Assembly: GCA_030686995.1 (NCBI GenBank)
Contig: CM060685.1
Location: 22,428,065-22,492,064, forward strand
Source: Artemisia argyi
Lineage: Eukaryota; Streptophyta; Magnoliopsida; Asterales; Asteraceae
Length of the DNA stretch: 64,000 nucleotides
Direction of reading: 5' to 3'
Part shown: one piece after another, positions 1-16,015 of the stretch
Position numbering within the stretch: position 1 is the first letter of the stretch
Layout: every line of letters starts with the position of its first letter
Notes under the pieces: model-generated
What the model was told of the DNA's origin: nothing
What the model saw: only the letters and a program-made list of their open reading frames with translations
Database searches by the model: none
Position numbers and translations under genes: made by a program

Positions 1-914
1 AAAGTCAACATTGCCATTTGCCATTTGAGATCAATTTCTTCAAGATCATCTGGATCAATATGATCCAAATCTTGATTTATGACATGTGATCTTATGGTAG
101 TAGTAAGCTCAGCCAAGAATGCACATAAAGCAACATCACTGGTAGAAATCTTGTCATTTGCACCAGTAGCAGCAGATCCATCAGCAGTAGATACTCCATA
201 AGCAGTAGAGTGAGTTTCTTGAGTCTCTTTTGATTTTGAAGACACAAAAGCAAGATTTTGTGTACTAGAAGATGAAGTAGAGGAAGTAGCCAATTCAGAT
301 TCATACACCCTTAAATTGTTGTAGAGGCTCTGCAACTTCATTGTTTCAAAGTCAGGCTTATTTCTCCACACCACTGTATGCATACTCCATTCAGGTGCAA
401 GACTTCTTAGAAACTTGAGATTCACATCTTCCTGTGGAACAACATAACCAACAAGCTTTAGATGACTAACTAGTTGATTTAGCCTGTTGTATGTGCCAAT
501 TATCTTTTCTCCAGATTCAGAAGTGAAATTTTCAAACTGATGCTTCAACATGTTCTTCCTGGACTTCTTAGTAGCATCATTCCCTCCAAACCTGAATTCT
601 ACTGCATCCATTAATGCTTTTCCTGTTTCACAATCATCAAAGTCCATTTGAAATTCATTAGGTATTCCCATTAAGAGAATACTATGAGCCTTGATTTCCA
701 GCTTCCTTGTTGCATTAGCTTCAGCAGACTTAATTGGTATCTCCTTGCCATCAGCACTCTTCTCAGGTTCAGAATCACCATTAACAATCACATTCCACAT
801 GTTGAAGTCGATCATGCGAATGTATTGTCTGATCCTCCTCTTCCATAGCTCATACTCAGAAGGATTGAGCATAGGTACCCTTGAAGCAGTCACCATATGA
901 GTTTCATCACCCAT
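1..914 (-). CDS. Copia gag polyprotein N-terminal part (UBN2-type), runs off window
   Basis: An open frame of 304 codons starts at the ATG at 914 and runs to the left edge without a stop. The product begins MGDETHMVTASRVPMLN and contains the YELWKRRIRQYI stretch typical of the Copia gag capsid region (DUF4219/UBN2 families). Near the edge is a DPDDLEEIDLKWQMAM stretch, which in these polyproteins precedes the zinc knuckle. Gag packages the element RNA into virus-like particles in the cytoplasm. The rest of gag-pol (protease, integrase, RT, RNase H) lies outside. The start codon is 73 bases after the primer site, normal spacing. No break is visible in the part present, so the element may be young; the missing part cannot be judged. 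Confidence 0.85.
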   Translation of the reverse strand, partial: MGDETHMVTASRVPMLNPSEYELWKRRIRQYIRMIDFNMWNVIVNGDSEPEKSADGKEIPIKSAEANATRKLEIKAHSILLMGIPNEFQMDFDDCETGKALMDAVEFRFGGNDATKKSRKNMLKHQFENFTSESGEKIIGTYNRLNQLVSHLKLVGYVVPQEDVNLKFLRSLAPEWSMHTVVWRNKPDFETMKLQSLYNNLRVYESELATSSTSSSSTQNLAFVSSKSKETQETHSTAYGVSTADGSAATGANDKISTSDVALCAFLAELTTTIRSHVINQDLDHIDPDDLEEIDLKWQMAMLT

Positions 915-986
915 CTTAAGCAAACGATTTGGAACAGCAAACTTTAAAGAAACAAAATCTTCTTGATTATAACTTCTAGATCACAA

Positions 987-998
987 GCTCTGATACCA
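987..998 (-). other. Copia primer binding site (initiator tRNA-Met type)
   Basis: On the minus strand TGGTATCAGAGC lies two bases after the LTR end. It is complementary to the 3' end of plant initiator tRNA-Met and primes minus-strand DNA synthesis. Confidence 0.9.
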
Positions 999-1000
999 CT

Positions 1001-1425
1001 TGTTGATCCCAGTTGAGCTTATACGATCTTATATAGAAGTTAACTTAAACAAACACTTAAGCTTAAACGCGGAATATAAAAGCTTAACTTAAGAAGATTA
1101 AGAATTCTCTTTCAACACTTCAATATTATTAATACGAGCACTCAACAATGCTAGGGTTTTACAACCTTGAAGTGAATAATAATACGTACATAAACTAACC
1201 CTAGGATCCTCCTTTTATAAGCCAAGGAGTCCTACTAGGTTTACAATACCTTTCTCTACAAGATAAGAATAATCTAAATAGATATACTATACACAGAATC
1301 TATTCCATAATTATCCTATCGTATACAATGTTAATCCTTTCAGCAGTAGTTTCACCAAGCAGCAGAATTACTCAGCAGCAGAGTCATTAATACCAGCAGC
1401 AGTGTCACTTGATCAAAACCCAACA
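1001..1425 (-). repeat. Copia 5' LTR (425 bp)
   Basis: Bounded by TGTTG and CAACA inverted ends, with the primer site immediately inside. On the minus strand a TATA-like TTATAAAAGG lies near 1212-1221, the probable LTR promoter. A cagcag-rich stretch occupies about 1341-1405. Only one LTR is in the window, so its age cannot be estimated. Confidence 0.87.
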
Positions 1426-4930
<3,505 letters not shown>

Positions 4931-4933
4931 GAT

Positions 4934-4946
4934 TGGTATCAGAGCC
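4934..4946 (+). other. Ty3 primer binding site (tRNA-Met type)
   Basis: TGGTATCAGAGCC lies three bases after the 5' LTR end and is complementary to the 3' end of initiator tRNA-Met. Confidence 0.88.
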
Positions 4947-5297
4947 AAGGTTATAGAGAACTAGGTAAATAAACGCCTAAACTATAACCGTATTTTTATA
5001 GAAAATGATCCTTGACCACCGCCCGCCAGCCCGCCAAGCCGAAGCATCTTCTATTATTTGAGGTATTATGAGATATTTGAGATGATTTGAGGTTTATGGA
5101 TTTTAGTAATAAGATGGCGTTCTCGAGGATTTATATGGTCTATATGTTTTATAAACATTTTAGTAATGCGGTGTTTGAAATTCTTTTATTGAGATTATAT
5201 ATGGAACTATTTGATGAGTATATTTGGTATGGTATTATGAGCTGTGATTTAGTTGTTTTGAAACACTTACACCTACCCTACGCCGTTGTCACAGACT

Positions 5298-6401
5298 ATG
5301 GCCTCCCATATGCCCGATGTCGTCGAGGATATTCTTACTGCACCGGTTTTACCTGCACAGTTCACTATGGCATCTGATGACCCTTACCAGATGGCCATGT
5401 CTTCAGCTACTGTATCACAGGCAGCTTCTACTTCAGCACTACCTGCTGCATCTACGCAGGGACCCTCATCTTCTCTAGGGCTCCCTGGTACATCGAGGCA
5501 GCTTACTCTTCATCAGGCTTTGGCTCGTGTGGCACCACGCTTTGCCCACCGAGCTACGGCACGCATGTCGGTACGCCCTACTCCATCACCTTTACAGATT
5601 GATGCTCATTCTCTTCTGTCTGAGGCACCACCCACATCATTGCGTCGTCGTCCTAGATCACCTACTACATCTCTACTTGGTTCACCTAGTAGGAGACGAC
5701 GAGTGATGAGGTACTCTTCCGATTAGGAGGAGGAGGAGTACGAGGGTGAGGATGAGGCTGATGACCCTGAGGAGGAGGATGACCCTCAAGAGGCTGAGCA
5801 GGGTGATGATGATGACCCTGAGGAGGAGGATGACCCTCAGGAGGATGAGATGCCTGATGATGATGATGATGAGTTAGCACCACCAGCTCAGGCTGAGGAG
5901 CCTGATTCACCTGTACACCCGATTGAGCCTGATTCACCTGATCATCCGTTCTTGTTTGAGTTGCCACCTGGTAGTCCCATTGAGTCGGATGCATCTTCTG
6001 AGGTTTCTGCTGAGCATGCAGAGTTGGGTGAGGTTGGCAGGTTGTGGGCTCGGATTAATGAGCTTAGTGAGAGAGTTGCACGTGTATCTGATCGACTTGA
6101 GAGAGTTATTGGAGAATTCTTAGTAGATTTGAGAGTTGATTTGACTGTCGCTGTGGGCAGGGCTACTGAGCTGAGGAGAGTTTTGATGGATGTCCACGAG
6201 CATATCGATAGTTTGCAGCGAGGATTTGTTACTGCTCGTCAGGCCGACCGCAAGCTTTGGCAAAGGAATGCCGAGCTAGAGAAGGAGGTGGCTGACCTCA
6301 AGAGAGACCGAGACACCCATAGCGTGGAGTTAGGATCGTTATGGAGGGATCTTGATGGCTTGAGGCAGGAGTTGAGGAGTCTCCGCCAGCCACGTGGCTA
6401 G
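5298..6401 (+). pseudogene. Extra ORF upstream of gag in the Ty3 element, one in-frame stop
   Basis: A frame starting at the ATG at 5298 (MASHMPDVVEDIL) runs to a TAG at 5724-5726 and continues open in the same frame to 6401, about 367 codons in all. The N-terminal third is Ser/Thr/Pro-rich and ends in an Arg-rich patch (SPSRRRRVMRY). Next comes a Glu/Asp tract made of repeated DDPEEED units (about 5727-5870). The C-terminal half (from about 6020) is a long predicted coiled coil rich in heptad Leu/Val and charged residues. I recognise no domain. Position between primer site and gag, codon continuity and the low-complexity plus coiled-coil layout suggest a real accessory protein of the element rather than chance. 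The single stop may be a decay lesion or a readthrough site. Confidence 0.6.
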
Positions 6402-6757
6402 TTGTTTGGGTTATGTTATCTTTTTGCTTTCTTAACCGAGGAGTGTTCGGTTAGAAAAGCTATTTATCATATTTTGATGTATTTTGCTCAGTATTCGTCT
6501 CTTTTGGAACGATTAGTATGTTTTGTGTTATCCGTTAGTTGGAACGATGTTAGATCGCTATTGTATGGTTGATGATTATTAGTATATGGTATTATGTGAT
6601 TTTGGGTGTTATGGAAATTGAGTCCTTATTCGCTTATTTGTTGTTACGTGGTGTATTGTTGCTATTCTTTCCATGACTTGATTTCGTTGAGATGTTTTGT
6701 TGAGCATATCGATAAGTTCTATTGGAGACTCATGAACTTGTATGATGTTACAGATCA

Positions 6758-8797
6758 ATGGCACCACGTCGAAACCCTGTTAGGTCTACCAGAACTGGTC
6801 CTGCTGTGACTACTCCTGTTCGCCGAGGTCGTCGACCTACTCGAAATGTTGAAACCCCTACTCCTGACAACCTGGACACTACTAACCGTAACAACAGGAA
6901 TCAAAATGTTGATGTTCAGGGAGACAATGGTCATGTTCCACTTAATGCACCTACTGTAGATCAAGCAATGATCAACCAACTCGTGGAGCAAAGAGTTGCT
7001 GAACTACTAGCTGAGTCAAATCATTCCAACAATTCTGCTGGAACTTTTCCACCTGTCCGTGCTAATGGATGTCAATACAAGGAATTCAAGATTTGTGGAC
7101 CCATTGAGTTTGGTGGAACTGAAGGAGTGGTTTACTTAGTCAGATGGATTGAGAAGACTGAGTCAGTGTTCAATGTCAGCGGTTGTGCGGAGAATGCGAA
7201 GGTAAAGTTTGCTTCTTTTACTTTCAAGGATGAAGCTTTGACTTGGTGGAACAACTACCGAAATGCAGTTGGGAGTGATGTAGCGTATGCTATGACTTGG
7301 GAGCAATTTAAGTCCTTGCTGATTCAGACTTATTGCCCAAGGAATGAGGTCAAGAAGCTAGAGATTGAGTTTTGGAACCACAAGGTGAAAGGTACTGACA
7401 TGGCGACTTACAATCGTCGTTACCAGGAATTAGCCTTGTTGTGCCCAGATATGGTGAAAACTGAGACTCAAAAGATCGAGAGGTATACTGATGGGTTACC
7501 TGCAGCTACGAGGAATGATGTGATTTCTGCTAGGCCTGCAAACATCCATGAGGCAATCACAATTGCTCAACAACTTATGGATTCGTTGGAATTAGAAGAA
7601 GCTGATAAGGAGAAGAATGGAAATAGAAAGAGGGACCGTCACTCTAAGAGTAATGATCACCGAAGCAAGAGACAAGCTAAGGCTTATGCTATTGGGAATG
7701 GAGATAAGAAGAATCAGAACGGTGATGCACCCAAGTGTGATCGTTGCCACCAGCATCATACTGGATGGTGTAGTGTGAAATGCCAGAACTGCTCAAAGAA
7801 AGGACACACAGCTAGGGACTGTAGAGCTCGACCTCTTGCTATGGTTCAAGCTGCTCCTGAGATGAGAAATAAGGCAGATGTTACTTGTTATGGGTGTGGG
7901 AAGAAGGGACACTATAGGAATGAGTGTAGAGAATCGCGGAACCGTGGAAATCAAGGCTCGGGTGGTAATGGGTACAATTATGGAAACCGTGGAGCTGGAG
8001 GAAACCGTGGACGACAAGATATTGGGGACCAACGTGTGGAAGCTGGAGCTGCTCAGGGAAGAGTGTATGCACTCGGGAACGAGAGAGGAGAAGATCCGAA
8101 CGTCGTTACTGGTACGTTCCTTCTCAATAATCGTTATGCTTTCATACTATTTGATACTGGTGCCGATAGGAGTTTCGTGTCCACTACGTTTGCACCCTTA
8201 CTAGAGAAACCCCCGATGGCCTTAGGAATTGGATATGATATTGAGTTAGAAAATGGAAACCTAGAAAGGATTAATACCATCATTCGCGGTTGTACGTTAA
8301 ATTTCTTGAACCACCCTTTCAACATAGATCTTCTACCCGTCACGTTAGGAAGTTTTGACGTAATCATTGGTATGGATTGGTTGTCGAAGTATCGTGCTCA
8401 CATACTTTGCGACGAGAAGATCGTGCGTGTACCATACGGAAAGGAGGTCCTAAACATATTGGGAGACCGAAAGGATTCTAGGAGCCCATCCCGACTAGTA
8501 GTCATATCTTGTACAAAGTTACCGAAGCTAATGGAGAAGGGATGTTACCTTTTCTTAGCTCAAATTTCTGAGAAGGGAGAGACGAAGAAAAAGGAAAGGT
8601 GCATTGGAGATGTGCCTATAGTTCGTGATTTTCCTGATGTGTTTCCCGATGATTTGCCGGGAATCCCGCCGACTAGACAAGTGGAGTTTCAGATTGAGTT
8701 GACACCTGGTGCTGCACCTGTAGCACGAGCACCTTATCGTCTTGCACCTACCGAACTGGAAGAGTTGTCAAAACAATTGGCGGAGTTAGCCGAATAA
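6758..8797 (+). CDS. Ty3 chromovirus gag, protease and start of RT
   Basis: The 679-codon frame starts MAPRRNPVRSTRTG at 6758. Residues about 110-270 are a retrotransposon gag capsid domain (ALTWWNNYRNAVG region). Two CCHC zinc knuckles follow, CQNCSKKGHTARDC and CYGCGKKGHYRNEC, preceded by a degenerate CDRCHQHHTGWC. An aspartic protease with the active-site motif LFDTGADRSFVS lies near 8147-8182. The linker before RT (DVFPDDLPGIPP, then the LTPGAAPVARAPYRLAP stretch) is typical of Ty3 pol. The frame ends at a TAA at 8795-8797, just before the RT fingers, and reading resumes in the same frame after it, so this stop truncates pol. Gag and protease themselves look intact. Confidence 0.88.
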   Translation: MAPRRNPVRSTRTGPAVTTPVRRGRRPTRNVETPTPDNLDTTNRNNRNQNVDVQGDNGHVPLNAPTVDQAMINQLVEQRVAELLAESNHSNNSAGTFPPVRANGCQYKEFKICGPIEFGGTEGVVYLVRWIEKTESVFNVSGCAENAKVKFASFTFKDEALTWWNNYRNAVGSDVAYAMTWEQFKSLLIQTYCPRNEVKKLEIEFWNHKVKGTDMATYNRRYQELALLCPDMVKTETQKIERYTDGLPAATRNDVISARPANIHEAITIAQQLMDSLELEEADKEKNGNRKRDRHSKSNDHRSKRQAKAYAIGNGDKKNQNGDAPKCDRCHQHHTGWCSVKCQNCSKKGHTARDCRARPLAMVQAAPEMRNKADVTCYGCGKKGHYRNECRESRNRGNQGSGGNGYNYGNRGAGGNRGRQDIGDQRVEAGAAQGRVYALGNERGEDPNVVTGTFLLNNRYAFILFDTGADRSFVSTTFAPLLEKPPMALGIGYDIELENGNLERINTIIRGCTLNFLNHPFNIDLLPVTLGSFDVIIGMDWLSKYRAHILCDEKIVRVPYGKEVLNILGDRKDSRSPSRLVVISCTKLPKLMEKGCYLFLAQISEKGETKKKERCIGDVPIVRDFPDVFPDDLPGIPPTRQVEFQIELTPGAAPVARAPYRLAPTELEELSKQLAELAE

Positions 8798-9477
8798 GGA
8801 TTCATAAGACCAAGTTCTTCACCTTGGGGAGCCCCAGTCTTATTTGTGAAGAAGAAGGATGGATCGTTTCGTATGTGTATTGATTATAGAGAGTTGAATA
8901 AGTTAACGGTGAAGAATCGATACCCGTTACCTAGGGTCGACGACTTGTTCGATCAACTTCAAGGATCGAGTGTGTATTCGAAGATCGATTTGAGATCGGG
9001 ATATCATCAACTTCGAGTTCGCGAGGAAGATATTCCGAAAACGGCTTTCAGAACCCGTTACGGGCATTACGAGTTTCAGGTGATGCCGTTTGGGTTGACT
9101 AACGCACCAGCAATATTCATGGATCTCATGAATCGGGTGTGTAAGCCTTACTTGGATAAGTTCGTGATTGTATTCATCGATGACATTCTGATTTATTCAA
9201 AGAGTGAGAAAGAGCATGAGGAGCATCTAAGACTCATTTAGAATTGCTCAGGAAGGAGAAACTCTATGCCAAGTTTTCGAAATGCGAATTTTGGATTCCG
9301 ACGGTACAATTTTTGGGTCATGTGATTGATAGACAAGGAGTCCATGTGGATCCTGCTAAAATTGAGGCGATAAAAGATTGGGCTGCACCTACAACCCCAA
9401 CCGAAGTTCGTCAATTTTTGGGTTTAGCTGGTTAATACCGAAGATTCATTGAGGGATTTTCGAAGATAGCTAAACCA
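8798..9477 (+). pseudogene. Ty3 reverse transcriptase, broken
   Basis: This continues the pol reading after the TAA at 8795-8797. RT motifs are clear: the [12 protein letters not shown] segment near 8873, then [13 protein letters not shown], the [12 protein letters not shown] segment, and the catalytic [11 protein letters not shown] box near 9175-9207. At about 9236-9241 a one-base frameshift creates a TAG at 9239-9241; reading continues one frame over as [18 protein letters not shown] second in-frame stop (TAA, 9433-9435) follows FLGLAG at the thumb/connection boundary. With three lesions in about 640 bp the polymerase cannot be made as one chain. Confidence 0.9.
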
Positions 9478-11445
9478 TTGACCAAATTGACTCAAAAGAG
9501 TGTTACGTATGAATGGGGAGATAAAGAAGAGGAAGCGTTTCAATTGCTTAAGAAAATGTTGTGTAGTGCTCCTATCTTAGCGTTACCAGAAGGTAACGAG
9601 GATTTCGTCGTCTATTGTGATGCCTCACATAAAGGTTTGGGAGCCGTGTTAATGCAACGAGAGAAGGTGATAGCTTATGCTTCCCGACAGCTCAAAAAGC
9701 ATGAGAAAAACTACACTACCCATGATTTGGAGCTCGGTGCTGTGGTTTTTGCTTTAAGAATATGGAGACATTACTTGTACGGAACAAAGTGTGTTGTATT
9801 TACTGACCATAAAAGTTTACAACACATCTTAAATCAAAAAGAGCTCAACATGAGACAGCGACGTTGGATTGAGTTGCTAAGCGATTATGATTGTGAAATT
9901 CGCTACCACCCTGGTAAAGCAAACGTTGTTGCTGATGCTCTTAGTCGAAAGGAAAGAGTACCACCATTACGAGTTAGGTCATTGGGAATGACTATCGTAT
10001 CGCCATTACCGTCTCAAATACTTGAAGCTCAAACGGAAGCGTTGAAAGCAGGAAATAGATCTGCCGAGAATATATTTGGGATGGCTGATAATGAGAAAGG
10101 ATTTGTTAAGCGTTCTGATGGATTATTATGTTTTGGAGATCGGATTTGGGTACCTTTATATGGAGAAATTCGGGAATTGATTATGCATGAGTCGCATAAG
10201 TCAAGGTACTCCATTCATCCTGGTTCCGATAAAATGTACCAGGATCTTAAGAAGTTCTATTGGTGGCCGAATATGAAGGCAGGTATAGCATCGTACGTTA
10301 GTAAGTGTCTGACATGTGCTAAGGTTAAAGCTGAACACCAGAGACCGTCAGGATTACTAACGCAACCAGAACTTCCAGTCTGGAAATGGGAGCGGATTAC
10401 TATGGACTTCATTACCAAATTACCGAGGGCAGCTAGCGGTTGTGACGCTATCTGGGTAATTGTGGATCGTCTGACAAAGTCTGCTCATTTCTTAGCTATT
10501 AGTGAAGATGATAGTGTGGATAAGCTTGCGAGGTTATATGTGAAGGAAATTATTTCGCGTCATGGAGTCCCGATATCTATTATTTCGGATCGTGATAGTC
10601 GTTTTACGTCAGCTTTGTGGCGATCATTTCAAACGGCTTTGGGGACGAGGCTTGATATGAGTACTGCATATCATCCCCAAACCGATGGTCAAAGTGAGAG
10701 GACCATTCAGACGCTAGAAGATATGCTTCGTGCATGCATCATAGACTTTGGTAAAGGCTGGGAGAAGTATTTACCCCTTGCGGAATTCTCCTATAATAAT
10801 AGCTACCACACAAGTCTTAAGGCTGCACCATTCGAAGCTTTGTATGGCAGAAAGTGTCGTTCGCCTATTGGTTGGGCAGAAGTTGGAGATAGTCAACTTA
10901 CAGGCCCTGAGCTTATTTTGGAAACTACAGAGAAAGTAACTCAGATTCGTGATCGATTGCAAGCAGCCAGAGATAGGCAGAAGAGCTACGCCGATCAGAG
11001 ACGTAAACCTTTAGAGTTCCAGGTTGGAGACAAAGTAATGCTGAAAGTCTCGCCTTGGAAGGGTGTAATACGTTTCGGGAAACGTGGTAAACTCAACCCA
11101 CGCTACATTGGACCATTCTTGATCTTAGAAAGGATTGGGCCCGTGGCTTATAGGTTGGAACTACCACATGAACTGAGTAAAGTTCACGACGTGTTCCACG
11201 TAAGTAATTTGAAGAAATGTATTTCCGATGAAATGCCCGTCATTCCAATGAGGGACATTCGTGTTGATGAGAAACTAAATTTCGTGGAAGAACCTATTGA
11301 GATTTTAGATCGTGAAGTTAAACGACTCAAGCGAAGTCGCATTTCGCTCGTCAAGGTTCGCTGGAATTCCCGACATGGACCAGAATTTACGTGGGAACGT
11401 GAGGACGACTTCAGGAAGAGATATCCGAAGCTTTTCACTTCGTAG
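9478..11445 (+). CDS. Ty3 RNase H, integrase and chromodomain (downstream pol fragment)
   Basis: A long open frame of 655 codons. RNase H carries [15 protein letters not shown] near 9610 and ends in ADALSRKE. Integrase has an HHCC zinc finger ([11 protein letters not shown] through CLTCAKVK), then the DDE core with the first Asp in TMDFITKLP, the second in ISDRDSRF and the Glu in [12 protein letters not shown]. The SH3-like [13 protein letters not shown] stretch follows. The C-terminus ([15 protein letters not shown]) resembles the chromodomain-like tail of Tekay-type elements, thought to steer insertion to marked chromatin. The frame matches that before the 9433 stop. It is open but cannot be translated as part of the polyprotein because of the upstream breaks. 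Confidence 0.9.
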   Translation: MTKLTQKSVTYEWGDKEEEAFQLLKKMLCSAPILALPEGNEDFVVYCDASHKGLGAVLMQREKVIAYASRQLKKHEKNYTTHDLELGAVVFALRIWRHYLYGTKCVVFTDHKSLQHILNQKELNMRQRRWIELLSDYDCEIRYHPGKANVVADALSRKERVPPLRVRSLGMTIVSPLPSQILEAQTEALKAGNRSAENIFGMADNEKGFVKRSDGLLCFGDRIWVPLYGEIRELIMHESHKSRYSIHPGSDKMYQDLKKFYWWPNMKAGIASYVSKCLTCAKVKAEHQRPSGLLTQPELPVWKWERITMDFITKLPRAASGCDAIWVIVDRLTKSAHFLAISEDDSVDKLARLYVKEIISRHGVPISIISDRDSRFTSALWRSFQTALGTRLDMSTAYHPQTDGQSERTIQTLEDMLRACIIDFGKGWEKYLPLAEFSYNNSYHTSLKAAPFEALYGRKCRSPIGWAEVGDSQLTGPELILETTEKVTQIRDRLQAARDRQKSYADQRRKPLEFQVGDKVMLKVSPWKGVIRFGKRGKLNPRYIGPFLILERIGPVAYRLELPHELSKVHDVFHVSNLKKCISDEMPVIPMRDIRVDEKLNFVEEPIEILDREVKRLKRSRISLVKVRWNSRHGPEFTWEREDDFRKRYPKLFTS

Positions 11446-11484
11446 ATGAATTTTTCCGAGTGAAACCCGGGACGGGTTTCCTTA

Positions 11485-11498
11485 TGAGACTGGGAGGA
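11485..11498 (+). other. Polypurine tract before 3' LTR
   Basis: The purine-rich GACTGGGAGGA stretch directly precedes the TGTGACAACC LTR start and would prime plus-strand synthesis. Confidence 0.7.
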
Positions 11499-11887
11499 TG
11501 TGACAACCGGCAGTTTAGGGAGCTATTTAAAAAAAACCCGCATTACGATTTAAGTTCGTTTATAATTTTTATTTGAAATTTTCATTTCACAACGAACTTG
11601 TAAAACCTATTTTATGGATATTCTTAATTAATGACGTTATGGAATTCGTGAATTATGTTCATAATTCATTTTTGATTAAATGCTCGGTGATGTATATTTG
11701 AATTCTCACTTGGTACTACGTTGACTTTGGCACTAGGATTACCTAACAAAAGTTTGTGATTCGTCTTAACGAGTCCGACTATATTTTTAATTAGTTACGA
11801 GATGTTTTCGAGAGATATTGAAGTTTAAAATGAGTTCAGGTTCGGGCCACATGTTTTTACATTTACCCACGTTACCCGCTCCACACC

Positions 11888-11888
<1 letters not shown>

Positions 11889-11956
<68 letters not shown>
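11889..11956 (+). repeat. (TTA)n microsatellite in 3' LTR
   Basis: About 68 bp of TTA trinucleotide at the same LTR position as the 180-bp tract in the 5' LTR. Confidence 0.95.
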
Positions 11957-13647
11957 GTATTAGTAACCTTTTAAAAAAAAAATAAATAAATAATAAAAGG
12001 TGTGTTTGGTTCGGTTCACCCACACGCACAAACCCTCACCCAACTTTTCATCTCTCTCTCTAAAACTCATCTCCTCCCCCATCCTTTTTGACCTAGCCGC
12101 CGAACCACCAAAACTGGCCACCACCGCCGCTACACCGACCACCCTACAAAATAAATACCACCATCTTCTTCTTCTCCAAATCCTCTTTCAATTGGTATAT
12201 CATACATACCCTAGAACCACCATTAACACCACCAAACTTTTAAAAATCCATTCGAGTTATATTACCTTTTCAAGATCCGTTCATTTGGAGGTCCAAGAAG
12301 GTGAGAAGGAGTGATTTTCGGTTTTTGGGTGCCACGATTTGGTACTAATCCATGGCTACACGGATTATTTTGATGGGAATCGAATTTATTTTAATGGGAA
12401 ATGATGTTTTGATGATAAATATCACGTTTGGTATCCGGGTTCTTGGTTTTGGGCGTGGTTGACTCGGAACCGAGAGCCTATGCTCTCGGCTTATTTTGAT
12501 CCGAGCTTGTGAGAGGCTTTGGTTTCCTTGGTTTAGTAGTTGGTTGTTGTCGATGGTTTTGCTCTTCGACCCGAGCTTAACCGAGACCCGTAAGGTCTCG
12601 GGGTTTCCGATGGTTGCTCGTATAACCAAGCCGAGACCCGTATGGGGGTTCTCGCTTGGTCGTGGTTCGAGCCTCGAGCTCGAATTTGTTATGGTTCGAC
12701 CCTTGTGGGTCGCGGCTATTAGCCGCGTTATTATTGTTGTTGCCGAATGACCATATGGGTCGAATGGTTACTTTGTTGAGCTCTTGGGAGCTATGTGATT
12801 ATTTGTATGTTTGGCTCGAGTCCATGTGACTCGTGGTTTGGAGCCGAGACTCATTCGAGTCGTATAGACCCGGGATTGGATTGGTAAACCATCCCAAATG
12901 TGACGTGTTAATAATTAACTTCTTGTATTGGTTTTGATTTTGGTTTGTTTGTTTGGCCGAATACTTGTGGGTCGAGACCACGTTTGGTCTCGACAATGGT
13001 TATTGGTTTTGAGGAGTTGTTGACGAAAAGTGTGATTGGGGACCGATTGTGAGACGGTCGTTAGATTGACGGAGATAGGTTAGTCGGGTGCCGTAGTCGG
13101 ACCCTCATGTTGTAGCACGTGGTTTGAGATTGTTTGGACGGAGATGTATTATCTTATGACTTTTACTTATTATTTTGGACTTGGACAATGAGCCGAGAGT
13201 CATGACTCGGACATGTGACCATTTCGTATGACTCGATAATTATTAAAAATTAAAACGAAGATAATAAAACTCGTAATAATAATTATTGATAATATGAACG
13301 TTTATATGAATATATATACGTGAATAACGTATATATAATTATATAGGCGCGTATATTAATAATAATAATAATCACGAGTCGTATTATAAATAATGCAATT
13401 AGATATATATTAGGCTACGAAAGTGGCGTAATATTATTGAACGTATTATTACTATAAAGGTGTGTTATAAAACGGGAAACTCCCGACAATTATTAAACGG
13501 TTAATAAAATGTCATTTCGGATATATAACGGATAAACTTATTGAGTTATGCGAAATCGTTGTCACTCGGGTCCAGGTAAGTTACTATTTGTGACGTTCGT
13601 ATTGTCACGGATATGTGACGATTAATATAGACGTTTTCTATAACTAA

Positions 13648-14594
<947 letters not shown>

Positions 14595-16015
14595 TAAATA
14601 ACCACTTAACCGTAAGGTTGAACCGGGTTATTTGGCTATATGAAATGAATATATTAGTGGGCATCGTATCCTACGACGCCCATAGGTTGTAGTATATGTA
14701 AAGTGTAATAAATTGCGAGTGTATATATCGGGAAATCTGGCCAATTTGACGATATATGTGAGAAATTTATTAAACTATGATATATACTATATAGTAATTA
14801 TGTGCTATGTGCTTTAGGTTGGGTGTAATCTTGGAACGGTATGTTACGTAAATAAATATGAGGATTATCAAATCGACGGATTTGGTAAACTTTAGCGATT
14901 TATTTAAATAATATATTGGGCTACTATTAGATCCATAGTTTATTTATTTTCTTTATGTGATCTTTCTGGTTTGTTATGAGTCAACCCACTACCCGTATGG
15001 ATACCAAACGCAAATACACCAAACTAATACGAAATGGATTTTCGGAAATAAAACGGATTCTCGTCCGGGTTTGGGAATATTATAAATTTGAGGAAATGAT
15101 TTCTGAAAAAGTTAATATTGTTAGGTCGTGCCAAGTCCGTAGTTGCTGTTTCGTGAGTTATCATAAATCTTATTTCTACCGACTTCTTCTTGCTATTTTC
15201 TGGACTTGAGGTGAGTCATAGCCCCACTTTTTACTCTTGAACTATGTTTTCAATACTTGGGGTGAGAAACGTGCAAATTATTTTACGTGGACTATTATCG
15301 CTTTTATATTCTTTCTAAACTTGCTATGCGTATGGACTAGGATATATTGTCAGCTTTAGTCACACCTTTTGTGTGTACTATTCAAGGTTGGCTTATTTGG
15401 TTATTGGTGGATTGTCAGCTTTAGTCACATATATGTTGTGTGTACTATTCAAGGTTGGCTTATTTAGATACTGTAGTGTGCACCTATAGGTTATTAATAC
15501 TTCGGAGGTTATCCGAGTTATTATTGGTATTGCGGGGGCTACCCAAATATCTATGTTAGTACGGAAGGGTATCCGTGTGTTATGTTGAGAGCGGAGGGTA
15601 TCCGCAGGCTTTTAGCGAATCCTTAGTCTAGCTAGCAAGCGTTTTGCGTATATGTCCACTATATTGTTAGTTGAATTTAAACCTATGATCTCACCAGCGA
15701 AAGCTGACTTTTAGCACGTTTTCTTAGGTAATTAAGTGTTGATGCATGCTTGGAATGGAAGGCTCGGCCAAGGCACACGGTTCATGGATCTATTTTTCTA
15801 AACTCTGATAATTAAATTTGGACCTATTGTTACTTTATTTGGGCCTGACTCTGAAGTATGTTGGGATAAATGTAAACCTTAAAACCCCGTTTTGGTTGTG
15901 TTTTTATTATGTTTACTTTATCTCGTTCTATATTGTCTTGTGTTGGATACCAATCCCCGTAGCACCCCGAAAGCTTGTTGAGTCTTCCGCTGTATCAAAT
16001 TTTGGGGGTGTTATA

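Larger units (their letters stand above)
1..1425 (-). mobile_element. Ty1/Copia retrotransposon, 5' part only
   Basis: Read on the minus strand the order is LTR (1425-1001), primer binding site (998-987), then a gag ORF (914 to the window edge), so this is the 5' end of a Copia element continuing left of the window. It sits inside the 5' LTR of the Ty3 element that follows: the bases ttgat at 1426-1430 are the target site, and the uninterrupted sister LTR reads straight through the same site near 11672-11676. The matching duplication should lie beyond the left edge. The 5'-most 173 bp or so of the Ty3 5' LTR should also be there. Confidence 0.88.
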
